Positions 49,644-59,558 of a DNA stretch of 64,000 nt are shown here, one piece after another. Position numbers and translations under genes: made by a program. This DNA comes from Pseudomonadota bacterium (GTDB taxonomy: Bacteria; Pseudomonadota; Gammaproteobacteria; Xanthomonadales; Xanthomonadaceae). How positions within the stretch are numbered: the first letter of the stretch is position 1; each line of letters begins with the position of its first letter. The notes under the pieces were generated by a model that did no database searches, was not told the DNA's origin, and saw only the letters and a list, made by a program, of their open reading frames with translations. The stretch is from NCBI GenBank assembly GCA_023388355.1, contig JAEWGI010000068.1, positions 1 to 64,000 of the forward strand, written 5' to 3'.

Positions 49644-50165
49644 TCAATGCGTCCGGTCGCGAACCCCGAGCGCGTCGACTCCACAGACCTCGCGACCTGA
49701 CGCATCGAGCTTCTCACCTCTGGACAACTGATACACCTGTCGCCTGCCGTCGACCTCAAATATGCAAAAACGGCCTGAATACCATCTCCGATGGATTTCC
49801 CCATCCAGATCGATAAACGCCCAGATGGTCGCGCCATAAGGCTTCCCTACCTCCAGCAGGGGTAAATCAGCGACGTTTTCCGCGGGATATGAAATGCAAT
49901 CATCTATCGGAAGTCTCTTTTCCACACCACCCTGTTCCGGCACGAAATCCGACCTCCACAGGAGAACCGCCGCGCCATCCCTGCGTTCATACAGCTCGAC
50001 TGCTGCGATTCGCGGGACCGACCTCCTCGTTTCCGCATTATCCTCCACAGCAAAGCATGGCTGCCCTTCTGGACCTGACCTGATCACCGCGCCTTGATGG
50101 CGTTCGGCGGCAGAACCGCATGCCGCAACGAAAAGTAATGCAAACAGACAGGAGGTGATTCTCAT
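49644..50165 (-). CDS. Putative four-cysteine lipoprotein directly downstream of the effector; probable cognate immunity protein
   Basis: The 173-residue product has a lipoprotein signal (MRITSCLFALLFVAAC, Cys16) and the four family cysteines in GQPCFAVEDN, IDDCISYPA, YSGRFCIFEVDG and GREVCGVD. Its start codon is only three bases after the effector stop, and the ribosome binding site AAGGTGAGG spans that stop, so translation is coupled to the effector gene. This placement is the rule for a cognate immunity gene of a secreted toxin. A periplasmic lipoprotein would neutralise a toxin delivered to the periplasm. The family has no name I recognise. Confidence 0.78.
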   Translation of the reverse strand: MRITSCLFALLFVAACGSAAERHQGAVIRSGPEGQPCFAVEDNAETRRSVPRIAAVELYERRDGAAVLLWRSDFVPEQGGVEKRLPIDDCISYPAENVADLPLLEVGKPYGATIWAFIDLDGEIHRRWYSGRFCIFEVDGRRQVYQLSRGEKLDASGREVCGVDALGVRDRTH

Positions 50166-50168
50166 GCC

Positions 50169-51050
50169 TCACCTTGCCGTGTTCGGCAAATTTGATTCGC
50201 TTGAAGGGTTCTTCAGAAAGTCTTCAAGCAGAAGTTCAAGTGCTGGCAACACTTCGGAAACAGCAACATGCCCTGCCGCACGCGTCATGGACGCACTCCC
50301 CCGGTACTTCGCAAGGAAATAGTCCGCAAGAATGTCGCCCTGCGCTTCCATGTTGTAGTCATGCAGCTTCTTGCCCGGCGACGGAACATACTCATAGCTC
50401 ATGTTGGGGCGAGGAGCTCGCACCATCTTTACCGGATATCCACGCTGGTATTGCCATACATGCGCCATCTCATGCATGAACCAATGCTGCGTGTATAGCT
50501 GTTCCACGGAAAAATCTTCCTTAAACAAGTCCTTCGGAAAGTACATCTCGCCGTTCGGCGTGACAGCGGTATTCTTGTCCTGGAATCCGAAGAAGAGCCA
50601 GTACCCGTGGTTGTGTACCTTGACCTTCGTGTAGTCCACCGCGTCGCCGAATACCAGTCTGGCCATGTGTATCTCGCCAGCTGTCAGTCCCCGCTCGTGG
50701 CCTTTGGTCTCGACCTGCACCAATGAACCGCCGATGTTCGCATTGTTGGTGGCGACGGCGTCCAGTTCGAAGACTGCTTCCTCAAGTGGCATTCCCGCGA
50801 GCGACGCGCAACACGACGCGCCTTCCGGCGAGACCAGAACCGCCGTGACGATTGATTCAGGCGACGCGGTCTGCACGCGGCTCGTGGTTCCGTCGCTGCC
50901 TGTCTGCCCTTGCACGGTATCGCCATTCGCCAGATGCAGCTTGTAGCTCACACCGCCGAGCGGTGCTCCCGATTCGGACACGAACCGGATTGCCTCGTCG
51001 TACTGGCTCACGGGCGTGGAACTGCCCTCCACTGCTTTCAAGGACGTCAA
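50169..51050 (-). CDS. Putative T6SS cargo effector: TTR-like domain plus gluzincin metallopeptidase domain
   Basis: From a TTG at 51050 the product has 293 residues. Residues 17-75 (YDEAIRFVSESGAPLGGVSY onward) look like the transthyretin-like segment found after PAAR or VgrG in many effectors. Residues 120-250 resemble proteins called vgr-related: LTAGEIHMARLVFGDAVDYT, TPNGEMYFPKDL, a zinc motif HEMAH at 193-197, and MEAQGDILADYF, whose Glu235 would be the third ligand. This predicts a peptidase acting after delivery; the target is unknown. The frame is open without interruption back to the PAAR stop 72 bases upstream and is the same frame, so the natural product may begin in the PAAR gene. 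No ribosome binding site precedes the TTG. Confidence 0.75.
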   Translation of the reverse strand: MTSLKAVEGSSTPVSQYDEAIRFVSESGAPLGGVSYKLHLANGDTVQGQTGSDGTTSRVQTASPESIVTAVLVSPEGASCCASLAGMPLEEAVFELDAVATNNANIGGSLVQVETKGHERGLTAGEIHMARLVFGDAVDYTKVKVHNHGYWLFFGFQDKNTAVTPNGEMYFPKDLFKEDFSVEQLYTQHWFMHEMAHVWQYQRGYPVKMVRAPRPNMSYEYVPSPGKKLHDYNMEAQGDILADYFLAKYRGSASMTRAAGHVAVSEVLPALELLLEDFLKNPSSESNLPNTAR

Positions 51051-51122
51051 TAATTCGCTGGTTACCGCCGCCGCAGACGCGGCCTTTACCGCGGCTTTCG
51101 CCGGCAGCTCGCGGATCTGGAG

Positions 51123-51398
51123 TCACCCCCCGGCATCCACGAACACATGCGCCTGTTCGGCCGACTGCACCTTGCAGCCGCAGGACAGCGCACTGCCATG
51201 CAGGGCGACAGGCTTGCCGTCGACGATGTGGGTCTGGTCGCCTTCGACGATGCGCTGGATGCCCGCATGTCTGCGGCAGGTGGCGCGGTCGTCGACGCGG
51301 GCGACGCCGATGCCGTCGATGTCGGTGAAGGGCGACGAGGAGATCACCTTGCCGCCACCGGTGGTCGGGTCGCCCTCGACAATCCACATTCTGGCCAT
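51123..51398 (-). CDS. PAAR-domain protein (T6SS spike tip)
   Basis: The 91-residue product is one PAAR domain: ARMWIVEGDPTTGGGKVISS, GIGVARVDDRATCRRH, IVEGDQTHIVDGKPVALHGS and LSCGCKVQSAEQAHVFVDAGG. The repeated G-V-x-x-G-D turns and the Cys/His residues that hold the metal at the cone tip are present. PAAR proteins sharpen the VgrG spike and carry effectors. It ends with a single TGA after a run of six G, after which the same frame continues into the metallopeptidase gene. GGAG lies 5 bases before the ATG at 51398; a GTG sits one codon upstream. No other T6SS gene is in the window. Confidence 0.9.
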   Translation of the reverse strand: MARMWIVEGDPTTGGGKVISSSPFTDIDGIGVARVDDRATCRRHAGIQRIVEGDQTHIVDGKPVALHGSALSCGCKVQSAEQAHVFVDAGG

Positions 51399-51450
51399 CA
51401 CAGCTCCATGCTTGACGGGCAGGCCCTGCCCGCCCCGGGTCTTCCTTGCC

Positions 51451-52740
<1,290 letters not shown>

Positions 52741-52873
52741 GGATGCGCTTTCCGTCGCGTGGAATTTCAATGATAACCAAACGGCCCGGGGCGCCTCCTG
52801 TCGGAGGAGACGCCGTTGCCGTAGAGCAACCTGGAGGGACCGGCGGTCGGCGCGGGCGGGCGAGCGGCGAAGC

Positions 52874-53482
52874 TCAGGGCCGCTTGGCGATGACCTGGTC
52901 CACCAGGCCGTATTCCTTGCCCTCGTCGGCCGAGAGGAAGTAGTCGCGCTCGGTGTCGCGCTCGATCCGCTCCAGCGGCTGGCCGGTCTTCTCCGCCAGG
53001 ATCTTGTTGAGCAGCGCCCGGGTCTTGAGGATGTCCTTGGCATGGATCTCGATGTCGGTGGCCTGGCCCTGCATGCCCCCCAGCGGCTGGTGGATCATGA
53101 TCTTCGAGTGCGGCAGCGAGAAGCGCTTGCCCTTGGCGCCGGCGGCCAGCAGGAACGCGCCCATGCTGGCGGCCATGCCGGTGCACAGCGTCGACACGTC
53201 CGGCTTGATGAAGTTCATGGTGTCGTAGATCGCCATGCCGGCGCTCACGCTCCCGCCGGGGGAGTTGATGTAGAACGAGATGTCCTTGTCGGGGTTCTCG
53301 CTCTCCAGGAACAGCAGCTGCGCCACCACCAGGTTGGCGGTCTGGTCGTTCACCGGGCCGACCAGGAAGACCACCCGCTCCTTGAGCAGGCGCGAGTAGA
53401 TGTCGTACGACCGCTCGCCGCGGCCGGACTGTTCGATGACCATCGGGATCATGCCGAGGGCCTGGGTGTCAAGTGCGCTCAT
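52874..53482 (-). CDS. clpP: ATP-dependent Clp protease proteolytic subunit
   Basis: The 202-residue serine protease has catalytic Ser106 ([12 protein letters not shown]) and His131 ([10 protein letters not shown]), with the Asp in the [15 protein letters not shown] segment. Length and the N-terminal processing region ([19 protein letters not shown]) match ClpP. It forms the 14-mer chamber that works with ClpX. The ATG at 53482 is the family start; an upstream in-frame start adds 12 residues without support. A sigma-32-like promoter lies 42 bases upstream. Confidence 0.97.
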   Translation of the reverse strand: MSALDTQALGMIPMVIEQSGRGERSYDIYSRLLKERVVFLVGPVNDQTANLVVAQLLFLESENPDKDISFYINSPGGSVSAGMAIYDTMNFIKPDVSTLCTGMAASMGAFLLAAGAKGKRFSLPHSKIMIHQPLGGMQGQATDIEIHAKDILKTRALLNKILAEKTGQPLERIERDTERDYFLSADEGKEYGLVDQVIAKRP

Positions 53483-53516
53483 GGGGAATCTTTGAAGTGC
53501 GGCTGCAACTGTAGCC

Positions 53517-53569
53517 AAAAAAGAAATGGGGCCTGGGCGCCGGACTGCAAGTCCCGTGCGCCCGGCCCC
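53517..53569 (-). terminator. Rho-independent terminator of tig
   Basis: On the minus strand GGGGCCGGGCGC pairs with GCGCCC-A-GGCCCC (one bulged A), and inside it GGACT-TGC-AGTCC forms a continuing stem. ATTTCTTTTTTGG follows, giving the T-run. It begins 31 bases after the tig stop. It overlaps the heat-shock promoter of clpP. Confidence 0.85.
53524..53551 (-). promoter_or_regulatory. Sigma-32-like heat-shock promoter of clpP, inside the tig terminator
   Basis: The minus strand shows CTTGCAG, 13 bases, then CCCCATTT, close to the sigma-32 consensus and with a full -10 match. The -10 ends 41 bases before the clpP start codon. The -35 lies in the loop region and the -10 on the descending arm of the tig terminator hairpin. 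Confidence 0.7.
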
Positions 53570-53599
53570 CGGCCCGAAGCGGCTATTGCCCGCCCCGCG

Positions 53600-54913
53600 T
53601 CAGCCCTGCTGGCCCATCAGCTCGTCGAACGAGACCTGCTTGTCCTTGACCTGCGCCTTGCCCAGCACGAAGTCGGTGACGTTGTTCTCGATGACCACGG
53701 CCTCGACTTCGGCCAGGCGGCGGTTGTCGCCGTAGTACCAGCGCACGACTTCAGCCGGCTTCTCGTAGCTGGCGGCCAGCTCTTCCACGTGGGCGCGGAT
53801 CTGTTCCGGCTTGGCCTGCAGTTCGTTGGCGCGGACCAGTTCGGCCACCACCAGGCCCAGGCGCACGCGGCGCTCGGCCTGCGGGCGGAACAGTTCGTCG
53901 GGGATGGGCGCCTTGTCCGCGTCCTTCACGCCGCGCTGCTTGAGGTCGGCACGGGCGCCTTCGACCATGCGGTCGACTTCGGCCTGCACGCTGCTCTTGG
54001 GCAGGTCGAGTTCGGCCTTGGCCACCAGGGCGTCCATCACGGCGGTCTTGTTGCGCGCCAGCAGGCGGAACTTGACCTCGCGCTCCAGGTTCTTCTTGAT
54101 GTCGGCGCGCAGCGCTTCGACCGAGCCTTCGGCGATGCCCAGCGACTTGGCCAGCTCCTCGTTCACCTCGGGCAGCTTGGCGGCCTCGATCTTCTTGACC
54201 GTGACCATGAAGTCTGCCGTCTTGCCCGCCACGTCCTTGCCGTGGTAGTCGGCCGGGAAGGCCAGCGGGAAGGTCTTGCTCTCGCCGGACTTCATGCCGC
54301 GCACGGCGTCCTCGAACTCCTTGAGCATCTGGCCTTCGCCGACCAGGAACTGGAAGTCCTCGGCCTTGCCGCCCTGGAACGGCTCGCCGTCGATCTTGCC
54401 TTCGAAGTCCACGGTGACGCGGTCGCCGTCCTGGGCCGCGGCGTCCTGGGCGCGCTGGGCGAAGGTGCGGCGCTGCTTGCGCAGGATGTCCAGCGTCTTG
54501 TCGATGGCGGCGTCGCTGACGTCGGCGGACAGCTTCTCCACCTCGGCGGTGGCCAGGTCGCCGATCTTGACGTCGGGGAACACCTCGAAGATCGCGTCGA
54601 AGGCCAGCTGGCCCTCGGGCGCTTCTTCCTTCTCGGTGATCTTCGGCTGGCCGGCCACGCGCAGCTTGGCTTCGTTGGCGGCCTGCGCGAAGGCCTCGCC
54701 CACCTTGTCGTTCATCACCTCGTAGTGGACCGAGTAGCCGTAACGCTGGGCCACGACGTTCATCGGCACCTTGCCCGGCCGGAAGCCGTCCATCTTGACG
54801 GTGCGCGCCAGGCGCTTGAGGCGGGAGTCGACTTCGGACTTGATCGCTTCGGCGGGCAGCGTCAGCGTGATCTTGCGTTCGAGCTTGTCGAGGGTTTCAA
54901 CGTTCACGGCCAT
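53600..54913 (-). CDS. tig: Trigger factor
   Basis: The 437-residue ribosome-associated chaperone has the N-terminal ribosome-binding domain with the signature GFRPGKVP (residues 43-50), the FKBP-like isomerase domain (about 160-245, [21 protein letters not shown]) and the helical C-terminal arms. It shields nascent chains at the exit tunnel. It heads the tig-clpP-clpX order and starts 28 bases after tRNA-Leu on the same strand, so it may share the tRNA promoter. A strong terminator follows, which decouples it from clpP. Confidence 0.97.
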   Translation of the reverse strand: MAVNVETLDKLERKITLTLPAEAIKSEVDSRLKRLARTVKMDGFRPGKVPMNVVAQRYGYSVHYEVMNDKVGEAFAQAANEAKLRVAGQPKITEKEEAPEGQLAFDAIFEVFPDVKIGDLATAEVEKLSADVSDAAIDKTLDILRKQRRTFAQRAQDAAAQDGDRVTVDFEGKIDGEPFQGGKAEDFQFLVGEGQMLKEFEDAVRGMKSGESKTFPLAFPADYHGKDVAGKTADFMVTVKKIEAAKLPEVNEELAKSLGIAEGSVEALRADIKKNLEREVKFRLLARNKTAVMDALVAKAELDLPKSSVQAEVDRMVEGARADLKQRGVKDADKAPIPDELFRPQAERRVRLGLVVAELVRANELQAKPEQIRAHVEELAASYEKPAEVVRWYYGDNRRLAEVEAVVIENNVTDFVLGKAQVKDKQVSFDELMGQQG

Positions 54914-54941
54914 GGTGGTTCTCTTCGAGAGGTTTCAATCG

Positions 54942-55028
54942 TGGTGCGCGGGGTCGGACTCGAACCGACACGCCGGTGAGGGCGTCAGGACCTAAACCTG
55001 GTGCGTCTACCAATTTCGCCACCCGCGC
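54942..55028 (-). tRNA. tRNA-Leu (UAG)
   Basis: The 87-base minus-strand sequence has acceptor stem GCGCGGG/CCCGCGC, discriminator A and an encoded CCA. The D arm is GCGAAATTGGTAGACGC, typical of leucine tRNAs. The anticodon loop gives UAG, there is a long variable arm, and the T arm is GTTCGAGTC. It lies directly upstream of tig. Confidence 0.95.
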
Positions 55029-55040
55029 GGTCCAAAAGCA

Positions 55041-55079
55041 GGGCGGGCGGCCCGGAAATGGTGCCCCGGCCGCCCGCCC
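55041..55079 (-). terminator. Strong hairpin after the RND pump gene
   Basis: GGGCGGGCGGCC at 55041-55052 pairs perfectly with GGCCGCCCGCCC at 55068-55079, with extra pairing of the adjoining CGG/CCG. On the minus strand a short T4 run follows soon after. It lies 29 bases beyond the pump stop and ends before tRNA-Leu. Confidence 0.75.
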
Positions 55080-55107
55080 GAATTCGGTCAGCCCGCGATT
55101 TTAGCCT

Positions 55108-58100
55108 TTAAGCGGGCACCGGCTCCGCGGCCGTGGACGCCTCAGCCGGCGATCCCGGGCGCCTGACCCGGAACCAGGCCGCGTACATCGCAGGCAGCGC
55201 CAGCAGCGTGAGCACCGTCGCCACGATCAGCCCGCCCATGATGGCCACAGCCATCGGCCCCCAGAACACCGAGCGCGACAGCGGGATCATCGCCAGCACC
55301 GCCGCGGCGGCGGTCAGCACGATCGGCCGCAGGCGGCGCACCGCCGATTCCACGATGGCGTCCCAGGCCGGCACGCCGCGCTCGCGGTCCTTCTCGATCT
55401 GGTCGATCAGGATCACCGAGTTGCGCTGGATCATGCCCATGAGCGCGATCACGCCCAGCAGCGCCACGAAGCCGAACGGCCGGTCGAGCAGCAGCAGCGC
55501 GCCGGCGACGCCCGCGATGCCCAGCGGGCCCGTCAGGAACACCAGCATCGCGCGGCTGAAGCTGTGCAGCTGGAGCATCAGCAGCGTGAAGGTGATGAAC
55601 AGCATGATCGGCACGCCCGTGGCGATCGAGGACGAGCCCTTGGAGCTCTCCTCCACCGCGCCGGCCACCTGGATGCGGTAGCCCGGCGTCCACCTGGACT
55701 CCAGCTCGCGCAGTTTCGGCAGCAGCTGCTCGGTCACCGTGGCGCCCTGCAGGCCTTCGACGATGTCGCTCTGCACCGTGATCGCGTACTCGCGGTTCTC
55801 GCGCCACATCACGCCCGGCTCCCAGGTGAACACCGGCTTGGCGATCTGCGTGAGCGGGATCGACTTGCCCGAGGCCGTGGGCAGGTAGGCGTTGGCGAGG
55901 TCGGAGAGCGCGTTGCGCTCGTCCAGCGGCTGGCGCAGCACGATGTCGATCAGCTTGTCGCCTTCGCGGTACTGCCCCACCGGCGTGCCGGCGAGATTGG
56001 TCCGGGACGCCTGGGCGATCGACTGGCTGGTGACGCCCAGCGCGCGCGCCTTGGCCTGGTCGATCTCCAGCCGCAGCACCTTGACCGACTCGTTCCAGTT
56101 GTCGTTCACGCCGCGCGTGTTGGGGCTGGCGCGCATCGCCTGCTTGACCTGGTCGGCATAGCCGCGCAACACCGCCGGGTCCGCCCCCACCACGCGGAAC
56201 ATCACCGGGTAAGGCACCGGCGGGCCGTTGGGCAGCAGCGTGACGCGGCCGCGCACCTCGGGGAATTCGGCGGCCAGCAGCGCGGGCAGCTTGACGCGCA
56301 GCGCCTCGCGCGTCTTCAGGTCCTGCGGCATCACGATCAGCTGCGAGACGTTGGTCTGCGGGAACACCTGGTCCAGCGGCAGGTAGAAGCGCGGCACGCC
56401 CGACCCCACCCAGGTGCTGACGGCGGTGACGCCCGGCTCGCGCTTCAGGCGCGACTCGACGCGCCTGGCGATGTCTTCGTTGAACGCGAACGACGTGCCC
56501 TCCGGCGACCACAGCGCCACCAGCACCTCCGGCCGGCTGGAATCCGGGAAGAACTGCTGCTGCACCTTGCCCATGCCGGCGATGCCCAGCGCGAACACGA
56601 CGAGCGTGGCGCCTATCGTCAGCCAGCGGTGCTCCACGCACCAGTCGACGGCGTGGCGGAAGCGCCGGTAGAACGGCGTGTCGAAGTGCTCGTGGTGGTC
56701 GCTCGACACGGGCTTCGGCTTGAGGAACAGCGTGCCGAGGTACGGCACGAAATACACCGAAACCAGCCAGCTGAGCACCAGCGCCACCACCGTCACCGCG
56801 AAGATCGCGAACGTGTACTCGCCGACGGTGGACCGCGCCATGCCGATCGGCAGGAAGCCGGTGGCGGTGATCAGCGTGCCGGTGAGCATCGGCATCGCGG
56901 TGACCTCGTAGGCGAAGGTGGCGGCGCGGACCTTGTCGTAGCCCTCCTCCATCTTCCGCACCATCATCTCCACCGCGATGATGGCGTCGTCCACCAGCAG
57001 GCCCAGCGCGATGATCAGCGAGCCCAGCGAGATCTTGTGCAGGCCGATGCCCCAGTAGTGCATCGCCAGGAAGGTGACGGCCAGCACCAGCGGAATGGTG
57101 ATGCCCACCACCAGGCCGGGACGCATGTCCACGTACCAGCGCTTCCACAACGGCAACGCGGCCGCGTTCGGGCGCTTGTGCAGGCCGAGGCTGATGAAGC
57201 TGACCGCCAGCACGATGACCACGGCCTCGATCAGCACCTTGACGAACTCGTTGACCGAGTTCGCCACCGCCTTCGGCTGGTCCTGCAGCTGCACCAGGCG
57301 GATGCCCGCGGGCAGGCCGTCCTCGATGCGGCCGAAGGTCGATCGCAGCGAATCGCCCAGCCGGATGATGTCGCCGCCCTTGGCCATCGACACGCCCAGC
57401 GCGATCACGTCCCGGCCGTCGTGGCGCACCTTCACCAGCGGCGGATCGACGTAGGCGCGCTTGATCTCGGCGATGTCGCCCAGCTTGAGCTGGTTGCCCG
57501 AGCTGCCGCGGATCGGCATCGCCGCGAGTTGCTCGACCGCCTGGAACTGTCCGCCCACGCGCACCTGCACGACGTCGCGCGGGGTCTGCACGGCGCCGGC
57601 GGATTCCACCGCGTTCTGCTGGCCGAGCTGGGCCAGCACCTGGTTGAAGTCCAGCCCCAGCTGGGCCAGGCGCTTCTGCGAAACCTCGACGTAGAGCTTC
57701 TCGTCCTGCACGCCGAACAGCTCCACCTTGGCGACGTCGGGCACGCGCAGCAGCTGCTGGCGCACGTCGTCGGCGAAGGTCTTGAGCTCGGCGTAGTTGA
57801 AGCCGGAGTCGGCCACCAGCGCGTAGATCACGCCGTACACGTCGCCGAACTCGTCGTTGAAGAACGGCCCCTGCACGCCCGCGGGCAGCGTCGGCCGCAT
57901 GTCGCCGATCTTCTTGCGCACCGTGTACCAGACGTTGGCGACCTCGGACGGCTTCGACGAGTCCTTGATCTGGAAGATGATCTGCGACTCGCCCGGCTTG
58001 GAGTAGCTGCGGATGACGTCGGCGTACGGCACCTCCTGCAGCGTGCGCTCGAGCTTGTCGGTGATCTGCTCGGCCACCTGCTGCGCGGTGGCGCCAGGCC

Positions 58101-58290
58101 AGTTCGTCCGCACCACCATCGCCCGGAAGGTGAACGGCGGATCCTCGTCCTGCCCCAGCTGGAAGTAGGCGGCGAAGCCCAGCACCATCAGCACCACCAT
58201 CAGGTAGCGCGTGAGGGCTGGATGCTCGAGCGCCCAGCGCGAGAGGTTGAAGCCGGGCCTGGGCTCGGCCTGCGGGTCGTCCTTGCTCAT
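55108..58290 (-). CDS. RND efflux transporter, inner-membrane permease (AcrB/HAE1-like)
   Basis: The 1060-residue protein has the RND pump layout of twelve membrane segments and two large periplasmic loops. The proton-relay aspartates are in helix 4 (LGLLVDDAIIAVEMM), and the twin motif in the second half is GMIQRNSVILIDQIEKDRERG. The sequence resembles the MexF/TriC-like branch with QLGQDEDPPFTFRAMVV near the N-terminus. It would export drugs or other small amphipathic compounds with protons. The start at 58290 lies 7 bases after the adaptor stop, an operon pair. No outer-membrane channel gene follows, so a TolC-like partner must come from elsewhere. Confidence 0.93.
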   Translation of the reverse strand: MSKDDPQAEPRPGFNLSRWALEHPALTRYLMVVLMVLGFAAYFQLGQDEDPPFTFRAMVVRTNWPGATAQQVAEQITDKLERTLQEVPYADVIRSYSKPGESQIIFQIKDSSKPSEVANVWYTVRKKIGDMRPTLPAGVQGPFFNDEFGDVYGVIYALVADSGFNYAELKTFADDVRQQLLRVPDVAKVELFGVQDEKLYVEVSQKRLAQLGLDFNQVLAQLGQQNAVESAGAVQTPRDVVQVRVGGQFQAVEQLAAMPIRGSSGNQLKLGDIAEIKRAYVDPPLVKVRHDGRDVIALGVSMAKGGDIIRLGDSLRSTFGRIEDGLPAGIRLVQLQDQPKAVANSVNEFVKVLIEAVVIVLAVSFISLGLHKRPNAAALPLWKRWYVDMRPGLVVGITIPLVLAVTFLAMHYWGIGLHKISLGSLIIALGLLVDDAIIAVEMMVRKMEEGYDKVRAATFAYEVTAMPMLTGTLITATGFLPIGMARSTVGEYTFAIFAVTVVALVLSWLVSVYFVPYLGTLFLKPKPVSSDHHEHFDTPFYRRFRHAVDWCVEHRWLTIGATLVVFALGIAGMGKVQQQFFPDSSRPEVLVALWSPEGTSFAFNEDIARRVESRLKREPGVTAVSTWVGSGVPRFYLPLDQVFPQTNVSQLIVMPQDLKTREALRVKLPALLAAEFPEVRGRVTLLPNGPPVPYPVMFRVVGADPAVLRGYADQVKQAMRASPNTRGVNDNWNESVKVLRLEIDQAKARALGVTSQSIAQASRTNLAGTPVGQYREGDKLIDIVLRQPLDERNALSDLANAYLPTASGKSIPLTQIAKPVFTWEPGVMWRENREYAITVQSDIVEGLQGATVTEQLLPKLRELESRWTPGYRIQVAGAVEESSKGSSSIATGVPIMLFITFTLLMLQLHSFSRAMLVFLTGPLGIAGVAGALLLLDRPFGFVALLGVIALMGMIQRNSVILIDQIEKDRERGVPAWDAIVESAVRRLRPIVLTAAAAVLAMIPLSRSVFWGPMAVAIMGGLIVATVLTLLALPAMYAAWFRVRRPGSPAEASTAAEPVPA

Positions 58291-58297
58291 GGCCGCC

Positions 58298-59467
58298 TCA
58301 CTTGTTCGCGACGGGGCGCACGGCGGCGGCATCGATCGCCGCCGCGCCACCGTTCTGCGCCGCGACCGCGCCCGCCCCGGCGGTGCGCTCCTCGTAGATG
58401 CGCACCTTCTGGCCGGGCGCGAGCACGTGCACGCCGGCGGACACCACCAGCATGCCCGGCTCCAGCCCGCCGGCCACCACGGCCTCGTTGCCGTCGGCGG
58501 TGGCGATCTGCACCGGCTGCGAACGCACGGTCATGCTCGCCTTGTCCAGCACCCAGACCGCCGTGGCCTGGCCGTCCTGGCGCAGCGCGCTGGTGGGCAG
58601 CTTGATGACCTGCTGGCCGGCATGGCTCAGCGCCTTGGGCGAGACGTAGGCCGTGGCGCCCAGCGGCGGCTGCGCTTCGGCGTCCAGCGACACCTTGACC
58701 GGGTAGGTGCGCGTGACCGGGTCGGCGCTGGCGGCGACTTCGCGCACCTTGCCGTCGGTGCTCGTGCCGTTGGCCCAGACGCGCACGGCGACGTCGGAGC
58801 CGGGGCGGATCGCCGCCACCTTGTCCTCCGGCACGGCGAACACCACGTCGCGCGGACCGTCCTGGGCGATGCGCACGATGGGCGCGCCGGCCGTGACCAC
58901 CTGGCCGGGCTCGGCCTCGATCGCGGTGATGACGCCCGCGACGTCCGCCACCAGCCGCGTGTAGCCGGCCTGGTTGGATTGCGTGGCCAGCTGCGCATGG
59001 GCCTGCTGCAGCTGGGCTTCGGCCGACTTGAGCGTGGTCTCGCGGCGCTCCAGTTCGGCGCCGCTGATGAAGTTCTGGTCCTTGAGCGTCTTGAAGCGCT
59101 TGAAGTCCGCCGACGCCAGGTCGCGGTTGGTCGTGGCGGCGGCCACCTGGGCGCGCGCCGCTTCCGCGGCCAGCCGGTAGTCCTGCGGATCCAGCTGCGC
59201 CAGCACCTGGCCCGGCTTCACCCGCTGCCCTACTTCGGCCTGGCGCTGGACGATCTTGCCGGCCACGCGGAAGCCCAGGCGCGATTCCAGGCGCGGGCGC
59301 ACCTCGCCGGCGAATTCCTGGCTGGAGCCGAAGGCGCTGCTGCCCACGGTCATCACTTTCACGGAGCGGATCGGCTCGGGCGCCGGCTGGGGCTTGGAAC
59401 AGGCGGCGAGCGTGGCGGCGAGCAGCAACGGCAGCAGCAGCCGCGGGCGGGCGGTGGGCAGGCGCAT
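58298..59467 (-). CDS. RND efflux periplasmic adaptor (membrane fusion protein), lipoprotein
   Basis: The 389-residue protein starts with a lipoprotein signal (LLAATLAAC, Cys23). It has the lipoyl-like GEVRPRLESRLGFRVAGKIV and GQRVKPGQVLAQLDPQDY, a coiled-coil hairpin (about 100-165), a matching second lipoyl half GVITAIEAEPGQVVTAGAPI and the beta-barrel domain. It links the pump to an outer-membrane channel. The start at 59467 is supported by the signal peptide. The gene is divergent from hpnC with 91 bases between starts, and a dyad there may be the operator of a TetR-type regulator not present in the window. Confidence 0.93.
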   Translation of the reverse strand: MRLPTARPRLLLPLLLAATLAACSKPQPAPEPIRSVKVMTVGSSAFGSSQEFAGEVRPRLESRLGFRVAGKIVQRQAEVGQRVKPGQVLAQLDPQDYRLAAEAARAQVAAATTNRDLASADFKRFKTLKDQNFISGAELERRETTLKSAEAQLQQAHAQLATQSNQAGYTRLVADVAGVITAIEAEPGQVVTAGAPIVRIAQDGPRDVVFAVPEDKVAAIRPGSDVAVRVWANGTSTDGKVREVAASADPVTRTYPVKVSLDAEAQPPLGATAYVSPKALSHAGQQVIKLPTSALRQDGQATAVWVLDKASMTVRSQPVQIATADGNEAVVAGGLEPGMLVVSAGVHVLAPGQKVRIYEERTAGAGAVAAQNGGAAAIDAAAVRPVANK

Positions 59468-59493
59468 GGTGGAAATCCCGGGGAGGTGGACAG

Positions 59494-59515
59494 TTAATGA
59501 CTGACTGGTTAGTAA
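59494..59515. promoter_or_regulatory. Imperfect dyad upstream of the RND adaptor, possible repressor operator
   Basis: TTAATGAC and GTTAGTAA form inverted half-sites (6 of 8 pairs) around TGACTG. The site begins 27 bases upstream of the adaptor start and is AT-rich in a GC-rich region. It is the right position for an efflux-pump repressor of the TetR type, but no such gene is in view. Confidence 0.45.
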
Positions 59516-59558
59516 TCTAGTTTGTGACCCCGGGGGCTGTCAAGGCGAAAATCGGCCC

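Noticed and set aside
55564..58605. 1013-residue plus-strand frame opposite the RND pump
   Set aside because: It is an antisense shadow; the minus-strand product is a complete RND permease.
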